A stretch of 64,000 bases of DNA, from positions 407,957 through 471,956 of the forward strand of contig FOIY01000002.1 in NCBI GenBank assembly GCA_900111435.1, in the 5' to 3' direction. This document shows positions 17,441 to 26,156 of this stretch, piece by piece (within the stretch, counting starts at the first letter, position 1; the number at the start of each line of letters is the position of its first letter). Source of the DNA: Ruminococcaceae bacterium KH2T8 (GTDB lineage: Bacteria > Bacillota > Clostridia > Saccharofermentanales > Saccharofermentanaceae). Below the pieces are notes generated by a model, which saw only the letters and a list, made by a program, of their open reading frames with translations, had not been told where the DNA came from and searched no databases. Position numbers and translations under genes: made by a program.

Positions 17441-18442
17441 TCAGCTGAGAGAAGCAAGGAAACTGATATTTCTCTGGAGGCACCAGAGCTTAACATTACT
17501 GAAAAGGCTCGGATAATCAGGATAAGTACCATTTGTCGTTTCCCTGAGCCTTCCGAAATTATACTTATGCTTCGTACCGTCAGACATTACGATCTCCATG
17601 ACTCTATCCTTACTTGTATATGTAGGAGGCGTCATAATGATCTTTGCGGTCTTTTCCTTATCGATCGTAGTACCGTCGATACCGAGGTTATAGTTATCGA
17701 TAGTAACCCTGGCAGGAACAGATGCAGGAAATTTCTTGATGTTGTTTGCGATGATCGCAACAATGACACCAGCAATGAGAGCACAGATAACAGCACTTAC
17801 GACTGCGATCAGAGCATCAACCGAGAAAATTACAGCGAAGAAAAATACTGCAAGGAATACCGCAACGATCAATGTGATTACGATAGTAATGATATTCTTG
17901 GACTTACGCTTAGCACAGATCTCATCCTTATTGATCTCGAAATACTTCTCAGTATCGAAATATGTCTCTGTAGCCTCTGTCTTCTCAACCTGTTCGAACT
18001 CAGTCTTACCGAGATATGCGATAAGCTCGTCGAATTCTGCGGGCTTGAGCTTAGTACAGTCAATGGAGCGAACCTTATTCTTTTCCGTATCACGAAGCTT
18101 GATCGCTCTGGTCGTATTGGTATAGATGCCGTTCGTATAGTGCTTAACTACGTCAGTACCCTCAAAGTCCTTGAACTCATAGTGCTGAGTCTTCTTACCG
18201 TTGATGATATCGATACCTGAGGAAGAGATCTTGATAAAGCGATCCTTATGAGTAAAGAAGATAAGGACCGAAAGACCGATAGCCAAAAGGATGACACATA
18301 CGAGATTTAAAGGTAAAGTGCCATTCGGGATAGGCTTGAAGATAAACATATCCAGCAGGAAAAACAGGACAAATGAACCAAATGCCATGCAGAGCACTGA
18401 AGGTATCTTCTTCATGTTCAGTCTATAAGATTTCTCTTCCAT
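17441..18442 (-). CDS. Membrane protein with PH-like soluble segments, unknown function
   Basis: Not assigned. The 333-residue product has two pairs of membrane spans (about 14-62 and 185-235), each followed by a soluble beta-rich stretch. The first soluble part (KISSSGIDIINGKKTQHYEFKD in two pieces) and the last part (MEIVMSDGTKHKYNFGRL) look like bacterial PH-type domains, so the protein may be an internal duplication of a membrane hairpin plus a PH-like domain. GGAGGTCGTT precedes the ATG. The next membrane-protein gene follows after 3 bp. Substrate and role cannot be inferred. Confidence 0.65.
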   Translation of the reverse strand: MEEKSYRLNMKKIPSVLCMAFGSFVLFFLLDMFIFKPIPNGTLPLNLVCVILLAIGLSVLIFFTHKDRFIKISSSGIDIINGKKTQHYEFKDFEGTDVVKHYTNGIYTNTTRAIKLRDTEKNKVRSIDCTKLKPAEFDELIAYLGKTEFEQVEKTEATETYFDTEKYFEINKDEICAKRKSKNIITIVITLIVAVFLAVFFFAVIFSVDALIAVVSAVICALIAGVIVAIIANNIKKFPASVPARVTIDNYNLGIDGTTIDKEKTAKIIMTPPTYTSKDRVMEIVMSDGTKHKYNFGRLRETTNGTYPDYPSLFSNVKLWCLQRNISFLASLS

Positions 18443-18469
18443 AACGACCTCCGTAAGTTATAAACTTTA

Positions 18470-19828
18470 TCAGTTTCTCATACTGTGGATAGGAGCAGGG
18501 ATACGTCCGCCTCTGTGGATAAAATCAGCGCAGGAAGCATTATTGACGGGCATGATGGGAGCCATACCTAGAAGTCCGCCGAACTCTACCTCATCGCCAA
18601 CACCCTTACCGGGAACGGGAATGATCCTGACAGCTGTAGTCTTGTTATTGAAAGTACCAAGTGCCATCTCATCAGCGATGATACCTGAAATCGTCTCTGC
18701 AGTCGTATCACCGGGTATAGCGATCATATCAAGACCAACGGAACATACGCATGTCATTGCTTCGAGCTTCTCGAGCTTGAGACCGCCGGATCTTGCAGCT
18801 GCGATCATACCCTCATCCTCAGATACCGGAATGAATGCACCGGAAAGACCGCCAACGAAAGACGATGCCATCGTACCGCCCTTCTTTACAGCATCATTGA
18901 GCATTGCAAGTGCAGCTGTCGTACCCCATGTACCGCATTCTTCAAGACCAAACTCCTCAAGGAGTCTGGCAACCGAGTCACCGACTGCAGGTGTGGGAGC
19001 GAGCGAAAGGTCGATGATACCGAAGGGTACGCCAAGTCTCTCTGATGCTTCTCTTGCAACGAGCTCACCTACACGCGTGATCTTGAATGCAGCCTTCTTG
19101 ATAGTCTCGGCAACAGTACCGAGGTCTGCGCCCCTAACTTCTTCAAGAGCATGCTTAACAACACCGGGACCGGAGATACCGACGTTGATGACACATTCAG
19201 GCTCACCTACACCGAGGAAAGCACCGGCCATGAAAGGATTATCTTCGGGAGCGTTTGCGAATACAACGAGCTTTGCGCAGCCTAGAGCATCTCTGTCCTT
19301 TGTTGCTTCAGCCGTTCTCTTGATTATGACACCCATATCACGAACGGCGTCCATGTTGATACCAGTTCTAGTAGAAGCGAGGTTAACGGATGAACATACG
19401 AAATCAGTCTCTGCGAGAGCATTTGGGATAGAGTCAAGAAGGACCTTATCCGAATTTGTATACCCCTTCTGTACCATAGCGGAGAAACCGCCTACGAAGT
19501 TAACGCCGCAAGTCTTTGCAGCTCTGTCCAATGCCTTGGCGAAAGGAGTATAATCCTTAGCTCCGCATGCGGCAGCAACTATGGAGATAGGTGTAACCGA
19601 TATTCTCTTATGAATGATCGGTACGCCGTACTTCTTACTGATAGCCTCACCCGTTGCAACGAGGTTACCGGCATAACGGCAGATCTTGTTATAGATCTTA
19701 TCGCAGGATTCCTCTACGGAAGATGCAGCACAATCCATGAGCGAAATACCCATTGTTATTGTCCTGATGTCCAAGTGCTGCTCATTGAACATCTTCATTG
19801 TCTCTAATATCTCAAAATCGGTAATCAT
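18470..19828 (-). CDS. UPF0210 (DUF711) family protein
   Basis: Conserved protein of unknown biochemical function, 452 residues, the usual family length. It is recognised by its N-terminus ([18 protein letters not shown]) and by the family segments [40 protein letters not shown] and [11 protein letters not shown]. Known structures place the family near the pyruvate formate-lyase fold, but no glycyl-radical motif is obvious. AAGGAG lies 8 nt before the ATG. It follows the ACT-domain gene by 20 bp; this UPF0237-UPF0210 pair is conserved across many Firmicutes and archaea, so the ACT protein is probably its regulator. Confidence 0.9.
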   Translation of the reverse strand: MITDFEILETMKMFNEQHLDIRTITMGISLMDCAASSVEESCDKIYNKICRYAGNLVATGEAISKKYGVPIIHKRISVTPISIVAAACGAKDYTPFAKALDRAAKTCGVNFVGGFSAMVQKGYTNSDKVLLDSIPNALAETDFVCSSVNLASTRTGINMDAVRDMGVIIKRTAEATKDRDALGCAKLVVFANAPEDNPFMAGAFLGVGEPECVINVGISGPGVVKHALEEVRGADLGTVAETIKKAAFKITRVGELVAREASERLGVPFGIIDLSLAPTPAVGDSVARLLEEFGLEECGTWGTTAALAMLNDAVKKGGTMASSFVGGLSGAFIPVSEDEGMIAAARSGGLKLEKLEAMTCVCSVGLDMIAIPGDTTAETISGIIADEMALGTFNNKTTAVRIIPVPGKGVGDEVEFGGLLGMAPIMPVNNASCADFIHRGGRIPAPIHSMRN

Positions 19829-19848
19829 CGATAAAACTCCTTAATTGA

Positions 19849-20133
19849 TCAGATACGGTGCATCTTGTCGAACAGATCCGTATGCTGGATCGTAATGGTA
19901 ACACCGAGCTCCTCGCCAAGAGCATTGAGCTTCTCTGTGATATCGGAATTCTCGATCTCATGATCCTGAAGATCAACGAGCATGATCATCGTGAAGATAT
20001 CGTCGAGGATAGTCTGTGAGATATCGTTGATATTGATCTTATTGTCAGCCAAGAGTGTCGAGACCTTGGCGATGATGCCTACCTTATCTTTACCTAATAC
20101 GGAAATAACTGCTGTATTCTTACCGCCTGCCAT
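19849..20133 (-). CDS. UPF0237 ACT-domain protein
   Basis: Small regulatory-type protein of 94 residues that is essentially one ACT domain. It begins with VISVLGKDKVGIIAKVSTLLAD and continues with NININDISQTI, the typical beta-alpha-beta pattern with the ligand-loop glycine. ACT domains usually bind amino acids, and this subfamily is normally encoded just ahead of a UPF0210 gene, as here. AAGAAGGTG precedes the ATG. Which ligand it binds is unknown. Confidence 0.9.
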   Translation of the reverse strand: MAGGKNTAVISVLGKDKVGIIAKVSTLLADNKININDISQTILDDIFTMIMLVDLQDHEIENSDITEKLNALGEELGVTITIQHTDLFDKMHRI

Positions 20134-20163
20134 ATAATCACCTTCTTTAATTTATTACGCAGT

Positions 20164-21684
20164 TTAGTTTAACATACTTTGAGCTACCTGATTAGCACAT
20201 TTTATGCCGTCGATAGCCGAACTCATTATGCCTCCTGCATAACCCGCACCCTCACCGGACGGATATATTCCCTTAACGAAAGTACTCTCGTAAGTCTCTT
20301 TATCTCTCGGGATCCTGACAGGCGAAGATGATCTCGTCTCGGGAGCCGTCAAAACGGCACTTTCGGAATCAAATCCCCTTATCTTTCTTCCCATGATGCG
20401 GATTCCGCTGATAAGTGTATCGATCTGCTCGGAGGTAAAGATCTCTCTCAAATCACAGTTTGAGGTTCCCGGCATATAAGTAGGTCTGACGGTAGACTGT
20501 TTTTTCTTACCCTCACAAAGCTCACCATACGTTACGGAAGGAGCAAGTCCTGTCTTTCCCGTCACTTCGAAAGCCTTCATCTCGAGCATATCCTGGTACT
20601 CCATACCATACAGCGGATCATCGGAATACCTTGCAGGATCATAAGGTATGAGGAGCGCAGAATTCGAATTATCACCGTCTCTTCTGCTGTAGCTCATCCC
20701 ATTCGTACAAATGGTATCTTCGATCGAAGCCGACGGAACAACTTCGCCGCCCGGGCACATACAGAAAGTATAGAGCTTGTTCCCGTTATCGGTATCAACA
20801 GCGAGCTTATAGTTAGCGGCACAGATATTTCGGTAGACCGCGGTATCAAAGCCATACATTGCTCTATCGATATCTGCTCTCGAGTGTTCTATACGGACAC
20901 CGACGGAGAACGGCTTACTCGTAAGTCCTAAGATATCCTTCATATCCCTGAAGAGCTTCCTGCTGCTGTTACCGATAGCAAGGATCACATTTCGAGTTCT
21001 ATAGACGGCTTTATCGGTATTAACGGCACACACTCTGCCGTCCTTATCATGCTCGAAGCTTATGAACTCTTCCTCGAAATGCACTTCACCGCCAAGGGAG
21101 ATGATCTCTTCCCTGATGCCTCTTACTACAGAGACAAGTTTATCGGTGCCGACATGAGGATGAGAATCATATAATATCTCTTCACTTGCACCGTACTTTA
21201 CCATCTTCTCGCCGATATAAGCTTTTAGGCCGGACGATACACCGGTATAGAGCTTACCGTCAGAAAAGGTACCTGCACCGCCCTCGCCGAACTGGATATT
21301 CGAAGAAGGATCGAGCTTGGCATCTTTCTTATATCTTTCAACGTCAGAAGTTCTGTCTTCTACTCTTCGTCCCTTTTCGATTATTATTGGGTCAAGACCA
21401 TATGTTGCGAGAACTAATCCGGCATACATACCTGCCGGACCGAATCCCACGATGACAGGCCTGTCTTTTATGAAACTCCTGCCTTTAAAAGGCAACGCCA
21501 AAGCCTCGGTATCTTCATTACAAATCTCATCGACACGATAGATTATCTTGATCCTGTCCTTGTGTCTTGCATCTATAAAGCGCTTAACGACCTTAAAATC
21601 AGGACGTTTTGCCTTCTTGAGTACAACCCCTGTGGGATCCGGCTCATTACCTATCTGCTCGGGAGAGAACGCGAACTCTTTCAT
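20164..21684 (-). CDS. FAD-dependent dehydrogenase, COG2509 type
   Basis: Flavoprotein of unknown substrate, 506 residues from ATG 21684. That start lies one base after the upstream stop and fits the family's N-terminal domain (VVKRFIDARHKDRIKIIYRV); a start 93 bases further upstream would add residues read through the neighbour in another frame. The FAD-binding Rossmann motif is VIVGFGPAGMYAG followed by IIIEKG. Downstream are the family segments IQFGEGGAGTFSDGKLYTG, FCMCPGGEVVPS and, at the C-terminus, YPSGEGAGYAGGI, which closes the FAD site. It is translationally linked to the BaiN-like flavoprotein gene. Confidence 0.85.
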   Translation of the reverse strand: MKEFAFSPEQIGNEPDPTGVVLKKAKRPDFKVVKRFIDARHKDRIKIIYRVDEICNEDTEALALPFKGRSFIKDRPVIVGFGPAGMYAGLVLATYGLDPIIIEKGRRVEDRTSDVERYKKDAKLDPSSNIQFGEGGAGTFSDGKLYTGVSSGLKAYIGEKMVKYGASEEILYDSHPHVGTDKLVSVVRGIREEIISLGGEVHFEEEFISFEHDKDGRVCAVNTDKAVYRTRNVILAIGNSSRKLFRDMKDILGLTSKPFSVGVRIEHSRADIDRAMYGFDTAVYRNICAANYKLAVDTDNGNKLYTFCMCPGGEVVPSASIEDTICTNGMSYSRRDGDNSNSALLIPYDPARYSDDPLYGMEYQDMLEMKAFEVTGKTGLAPSVTYGELCEGKKKQSTVRPTYMPGTSNCDLREIFTSEQIDTLISGIRIMGRKIRGFDSESAVLTAPETRSSSPVRIPRDKETYESTFVKGIYPSGEGAGYAGGIMSSAIDGIKCANQVAQSMLN

Positions 21685-21685
21685 T

Positions 21686-22870
21686 TCAGCTGAGCCTCTT
21701 TGATATATCATCGGCTGCGGCGAAAGCAGAGGTCCAGGCCCACTGCAGATTATAGCCGCCACAGGGACCGTCAACATTTACGGCTTCACCGATAACATAG
21801 ATATCGTCACGCTTTCTAAGGGACATTCCGTCATTTAATGCAGATAGCTTAATGCCGCCGATCGTAACCTGCGCTCTGTCCATATCCAAGCTTCCGGAGA
21901 TATCGATCCTGAAGTTCCTGATATTATCGAGAAGATCACCCTTTCGCTTCGAAACGACTTCAGCGATATTGATCGGCAGGAGTCCCGAGAGCTGTTCTGC
22001 AACTGACCTTTGAGAAGATGAAGATAATCTCTTATCGATCTGCTCTTTAGCTTCTTCTGCGCTAAGTTCAGGAAGAAGATCTACAAGTACATATGCATCC
22101 TTAAGTCCCGTGAGCTTCCTGATGTTATAGACAGACGAGAGCTGCATGACACATATACCGGAAATCCCATAATCCGTAAATAGAAGTTCGCCATCTTCAC
22201 AAGCGCACTCTTTCCTGTCGATAAAGAGCCTGATACGCGCATGTGCCTTAGATCCCGAAAGTGCCTTGATATCTTTATCTGAAGACATCAAAGGTACAAG
22301 TCCCGGGCAAACCGGAGCGAATGCGGAATTATCGTGAATGACTGAATTTATGAACTTATATGAATTACCGTCACTTCCCGTAACAGGATAAGACGCTCCG
22401 CCTGTTGAGATAACGATATATCTTGCCTTGTAAGATCCGTTTATAACATTATCAGCTGAGATCTCACGTACCAAAGTATCAGTTATAAAAGCAACACCAT
22501 GATCCTCACAGTAGAACCTGAGTGAATCAAGGACAGTATTGCTTCTTAATGTTCTGGGATAGATCAGATCACCTTTATCGGTGAGCTTGACTTTAAGTTC
22601 ATCCTCGAAAAAAGTCATAGTATCAGAGATACCGAACTTCTCAAATATTGAGGAAAGCTTATCCTGATCATCAGTATTATAGTCACCGGCAACAGCCGAA
22701 GTATTAGTTACATTGCATCGGCCGTTACCCGTCATAAGAAGCTTTTTGCCGACTCTGTCATTTCTCTCGATCACTGCGATATTACTTACGCCGCGTGATG
22801 TAAGAGATGCGGCACACATAAGACCTGCTGCGCCGCCGCCGATGATCAGAACATCATATTCAAGACTCAT
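21686..22870 (-). CDS. BaiN/YhiN (HI0933)-family flavoprotein
   Basis: Predicted NAD(P)/FAD-dependent oxidoreductase of about 394 residues. The FAD motif VLIIGGGAAGLMCA is followed by the family hallmark KLLMTGNGRCNVTN; later GGASYPVTGSDG and C-terminal ITIGG-like (VTIGGIKLSAL) and GPCGGYNLQWAWTSG-like (GPCGGYNLQWAWTSA) segments match the HI0933 family. The start is uncertain: ATG 22870 puts the Rossmann fold in its usual place, but TTG/ATG codons up to 22885 are in frame and no ribosome binding site is clear. It overlaps the CYTH gene by about 11 bp. BaiN is linked to bile-acid dehydroxylation in one species; no other bai gene is present here, so that role should not be assumed. Confidence 0.82.
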   Translation of the reverse strand: MSLEYDVLIIGGGAAGLMCAASLTSRGVSNIAVIERNDRVGKKLLMTGNGRCNVTNTSAVAGDYNTDDQDKLSSIFEKFGISDTMTFFEDELKVKLTDKGDLIYPRTLRSNTVLDSLRFYCEDHGVAFITDTLVREISADNVINGSYKARYIVISTGGASYPVTGSDGNSYKFINSVIHDNSAFAPVCPGLVPLMSSDKDIKALSGSKAHARIRLFIDRKECACEDGELLFTDYGISGICVMQLSSVYNIRKLTGLKDAYVLVDLLPELSAEEAKEQIDKRLSSSSQRSVAEQLSGLLPINIAEVVSKRKGDLLDNIRNFRIDISGSLDMDRAQVTIGGIKLSALNDGMSLRKRDDIYVIGEAVNVDGPCGGYNLQWAWTSAFAAADDISKRLS

Positions 22871-23525
22871 TATCACGATCATCAAGAAGGTTGATAGCCC
22901 TCTTGAACTTACTCATGTTATAAGGTCTGCCGTTAGTATTCTCAACGATGAAATCTGCCATATCCTTAAGATCAACAACATCACCGGACTCAAGCTCGAG
23001 CTCGAGTTCGCAAACAACATCATTCTTACCGTTGCCTTCGATAACGCCGTAATCAAAGCAGACTTCCATCATGGAATCACCATAACCGAACATATAAGTA
23101 GTTCTCTCGATATTGATCGAACAGAGAGGTATGAGCTTATCCGTATCGATATCCTCAAGGATCTCATTAAAAAGATCAGTAGGATCATCAGCCTCCTCGG
23201 CCATCTTCCTGAACTTGGAAAGATCACATCTGTCGGAATCGATATCGACATTCCATTCATATCTCTGGTGAAGACCGCCGGTTACGCTGCCGCCGTACTT
23301 TACTGTCTGCTCGTAGCGTCTGCCTTCTTCGCTTTCGTATACACGAACCCTGATGGATCCGCCTTTTTTCATGAAAGCCCTGTCAGGCGTATCATAATAC
23401 GTATTCGTTATCCTGACCGCTTCCTTCGGTGAAGTATCAAGACAATAATCCGAGAACCATTCATTATCAATGATCCCGAATAATTCTTCTTTGGTGTCAA
23501 ATGCTAATTTAACTTCAGTTTCCAT
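22860..23525 (-). CDS. CYTH-domain protein (triphosphate tunnel metalloenzyme family)
   Basis: Predicted cytosolic enzyme of the CYTH superfamily, which cleaves triphosphates such as tripolyphosphate or thiamine triphosphate. The 221-residue protein opens with the defining ExExK motif (METEVK), followed by TYYDTPDR, the basic RVRVYES strand, the EQTVKYGG strand and acidic late strands (MEVCFDYGVIEG; CELELELESGD). It lacks the C-terminal CHAD domain seen in polyphosphate-linked members. The gene sits between a DUF5711 gene and two flavoprotein genes without gaps and appears to be part of the same long transcript. Confidence 0.85.
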   Translation of the reverse strand: METEVKLAFDTKEELFGIIDNEWFSDYCLDTSPKEAVRITNTYYDTPDRAFMKKGGSIRVRVYESEEGRRYEQTVKYGGSVTGGLHQRYEWNVDIDSDRCDLSKFRKMAEEADDPTDLFNEILEDIDTDKLIPLCSINIERTTYMFGYGDSMMEVCFDYGVIEGNGKNDVVCELELELESGDVVDLKDMADFIVENTNGRPYNMSKFKRAINLLDDRDNES

Positions 23526-23536
23526 ACACCTATTCC

Positions 23537-24670
23537 TTAATAATCTACGGTATGAACACCGCCTGTAGAGATTACTATCAGTTTGTTATTTCCTACAAAA
23601 CCGATCCTCAACACATCTTCATCTACGGTAATATCTGAGATGACACTTCCGTTCTTGTTAAATACATAGATACTGTTATCGATACTCAATGCATAAAGGT
23701 CATTGCTGACTGCAACGGTATTGATGTTTGAACCTACGGGAGAATCGTATATGATCTCACCGTTCTCATTTAATACGGCTACGCTGTTGACCTGATCAAC
23801 ACCGTCCGAATGAACTACAAATACGACACCGTCGACGCTGTTGACCTGGTTGATGACACCAAGATTGGTCTCAAGTCTCGTCAAAGTATTATCCTTCAGC
23901 TGATAGATCGAATCGGTCGTAAAAGTAAAAAGCGTATCACCACAATAGACTGCAGCCGAGAAGATAGTAGTATCTTCTACCGTATAGAATGCATAATCAT
24001 CGTACCTTTGAGTGGACTCATTGTAATTGAAGAGTCTGATATAAGGAACATATACGGCACCTGCAGTATTAAGGGTAGTAACTGCAAACATCGAAGCATC
24101 TTCATTAAACGCAACGGACAGTGGATAACCGGAGCTGTAGGATGTCCAGTTCAAAAGACTCTTACCGTCCGCTGAGAGAACTTCAACGATACCGTAGCCC
24201 TGATCACAGTCTGTTATAACGGCTACAAGATCATTATCCGAAAGATATGCGGACTTGATCTTATACTGAGTCGGCTTCTCCAAAAGGACATTTTCATGGT
24301 CGAGAAGGACAAAACCATATCCGTTCATATCGAATACTACAGCCTTATCTCCCTTGATATATGCCTGAGGATTACTGAAATTGACAGTCTTAGAGAATAC
24401 TTCATTACCGGACAACGTAAGATAAGCAACTCTGTCACCGGTTACCTTAAGTATTCCCTCACCGAAAGCGTAGAGCTTTTGTGCCTCGGCGTACTCACAT
24501 GAGAATCCGCCCTGAGCAGACAGCTTGATAGCCTGATCTGCTCCCTGCATGGCATCATCCTTTCGTGCGACAATAAAGAGCAGGACAACCGTAAGGATAA
24601 GGAACGCGGTAATAACGACCGTGATCCAAACTAATTTCCTGTCCGTATTTGTCGAAGAATTCTTTGTCAT
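23537..24670 (-). CDS. DUF5711-like membrane-anchored beta-propeller protein
   Basis: A 377-residue protein with one N-terminal membrane span (about 14-34) and a large outside domain of repeated beta-strand units such as KLYAFGEGILKV, VAYLTLSGNEVF and NSIYVFNKNG, consistent with a beta-propeller. It resembles the DUF5711 family; function unknown. Its ATG overlaps the stop of the DUF4340 gene (ATGA), so it is the last coupled member of the ABC-GldG-DUF4340 operon and may be an extracellular accessory of that transporter. Confidence 0.7.
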   Translation of the reverse strand: MTKNSSTNTDRKLVWITVVITAFLILTVVLLFIVARKDDAMQGADQAIKLSAQGGFSCEYAEAQKLYAFGEGILKVTGDRVAYLTLSGNEVFSKTVNFSNPQAYIKGDKAVVFDMNGYGFVLLDHENVLLEKPTQYKIKSAYLSDNDLVAVITDCDQGYGIVEVLSADGKSLLNWTSYSSGYPLSVAFNEDASMFAVTTLNTAGAVYVPYIRLFNYNESTQRYDDYAFYTVEDTTIFSAAVYCGDTLFTFTTDSIYQLKDNTLTRLETNLGVINQVNSVDGVVFVVHSDGVDQVNSVAVLNENGEIIYDSPVGSNINTVAVSNDLYALSIDNSIYVFNKNGSVISDITVDEDVLRIGFVGNNKLIVISTGGVHTVDY

Positions 24671-26154
24671 GCAGCACTCTCCGATTCTTCCGGCATATCA
24701 TAGATATTATTGATGGCATTATCGATAGCCTGACGTGTCAGGAGATATGCAGACCATGCACCGTAATCATAAGTATCCGTACCGCCGTAATGGAACAGCT
24801 CATCGGAATATACATAGAAACCGGTATACTCACCGTCAATGAAGACAAAATATGAGTTATTATCTCTTACGACAAAATCAACGGTAGTAGTCTGATAACC
24901 GGTTGTACGGTATGTAAACGACATTTCAGACTCGAGATCGGGAGTAGCAGTAAGATCCGCACCTGAGATCTCGATAGTAACAAGATTCTCAAAGAGGAAT
25001 GCGGCATATGTCCTGCCTGAAGAAGTCTCTACATATGCATTTCTCATATTAAGAGTAGCAGTTGCTCCCTCCTCGGTCATATCCTCTATGCAGGAGATCT
25101 CGAAAGTAAACGACTCGTCACCGTAAGTACCTTCGATAGATGAGATCTCATTAGCCTGGAAGCTTACGACATCATTATCGATCATATTGATAAGAGGCAT
25201 CTCAAGACCACCGTTACCCAAAGTGGTCGAATCGATCTTGAAATAACCGTCGTATCCCGTGCAGGATCCGTAATAGTAACCTGCCATATTATCGGAAAGA
25301 GTGATCGTATACATATTACCGTTATCAAGCGTAAATATGAGTGTATACGCAGGCTCCTCAAGTCTGTACTGTGCGATCTCTACGGGAGAGATGTCCATAA
25401 ATCCGGTTACATTGAGCTTGGCGAAGAACTCAAGTGTATTATCGAAGAAACCGTTTGTACCTCTCTCGAAAGGACTCGTGATATTGAACTCGGGAGATGA
25501 ATCGGGCTCTGCATCGCACGAGATCATAAGATCAAGATCATCCGACGTCCTGATGAACTCGATAGTATCGATATTGGTATAGTCAAGATCAAGGATATGA
25601 GTACTCCTGAAATCCTCGAGAGTATATGCACAGTAGTCTCTCTTAAGCGCTGCAACAAGATAGACATTAGGGTCACCCTCAGCCATGCAGTAGCAATTAG
25701 AAGCGTCATATGAATAACTGCCGACATATGCATGAGTGACCGAACCGTCAGTCTTCTCGATAGTTACCGTATAATCAGGATCAGCGAGGCCGTACTCCTC
25801 AAGAGGCATAGGATCGGAGATCACAGAATTATATGTGTAGCTGGAAAGAAGGCTGACATATGAAGCAATAGCCGACTGATCGAGCTCATAATCAACCGTA
25901 GCACCGTCAAGCTCCCAGGAATTGGAATTATCCTCAGGATCTACAACATGTACGAAAGTGATCGAATTGCCTTCCTTAGACGTAACGTTAAATCTCTGTA
26001 TATCATCATTAGATACAAACAGGAAACCTGTATTACCGTCTGATTCAGAGGGCTCGGTATCTGTAGCATTCTTTATGATCATACCGACAGCCGTCACAAC
26101 TATGAGTACAACGAGAAGTACAAGAGGTATCAGGAGTTTTTTCATCGATCTCAT
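24667..26154 (-). CDS. DUF4340 domain protein, ABC exporter accessory
   Basis: A 495-residue protein with one N-terminal membrane span (about 5-25) and an extracytoplasmic region of repeated strands (DDIQRFNVTSKEGN; ADPDYTVTIEKTDGSV; EEPAYTLIFTLDNGNMYTI), the pattern of the DUF4340 family. Such proteins are usually encoded behind GldG-like and ABC-2 permease genes, as here; their exact role is unknown, but they probably form the outside part of the transporter. The start follows the GldG stop by 2 bp and the end overlaps the next gene by 4 bp, so the genes are translated as a unit. Confidence 0.82.
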   Translation of the reverse strand: MRSMKKLLIPLVLLVVLIVVTAVGMIIKNATDTEPSESDGNTGFLFVSNDDIQRFNVTSKEGNSITFVHVVDPEDNSNSWELDGATVDYELDQSAIASYVSLLSSYTYNSVISDPMPLEEYGLADPDYTVTIEKTDGSVTHAYVGSYSYDASNCYCMAEGDPNVYLVAALKRDYCAYTLEDFRSTHILDLDYTNIDTIEFIRTSDDLDLMISCDAEPDSSPEFNITSPFERGTNGFFDNTLEFFAKLNVTGFMDISPVEIAQYRLEEPAYTLIFTLDNGNMYTITLSDNMAGYYYGSCTGYDGYFKIDSTTLGNGGLEMPLINMIDNDVVSFQANEISSIEGTYGDESFTFEISCIEDMTEEGATATLNMRNAYVETSSGRTYAAFLFENLVTIEISGADLTATPDLESEMSFTYRTTGYQTTTVDFVVRDNNSYFVFIDGEYTGFYVYSDELFHYGGTDTYDYGAWSAYLLTRQAIDNAINNIYDMPEESESAA

Positions 26155-26156
26155 AA

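Noticed and set aside
18543..19553. Long plus-strand open frame opposite the UPF0210 gene
   Set aside because: Its product is low-complexity Ser/Pro/Ala/Thr-rich, it has no ribosome binding site or family features, and it is the mirror of a well-recognised gene with biased codon use.
21686..22870. Bile-acid conversion (bai) cluster suggested by the BaiN-like protein
   Set aside because: The family is widespread and no other bai-type gene is present in the window.
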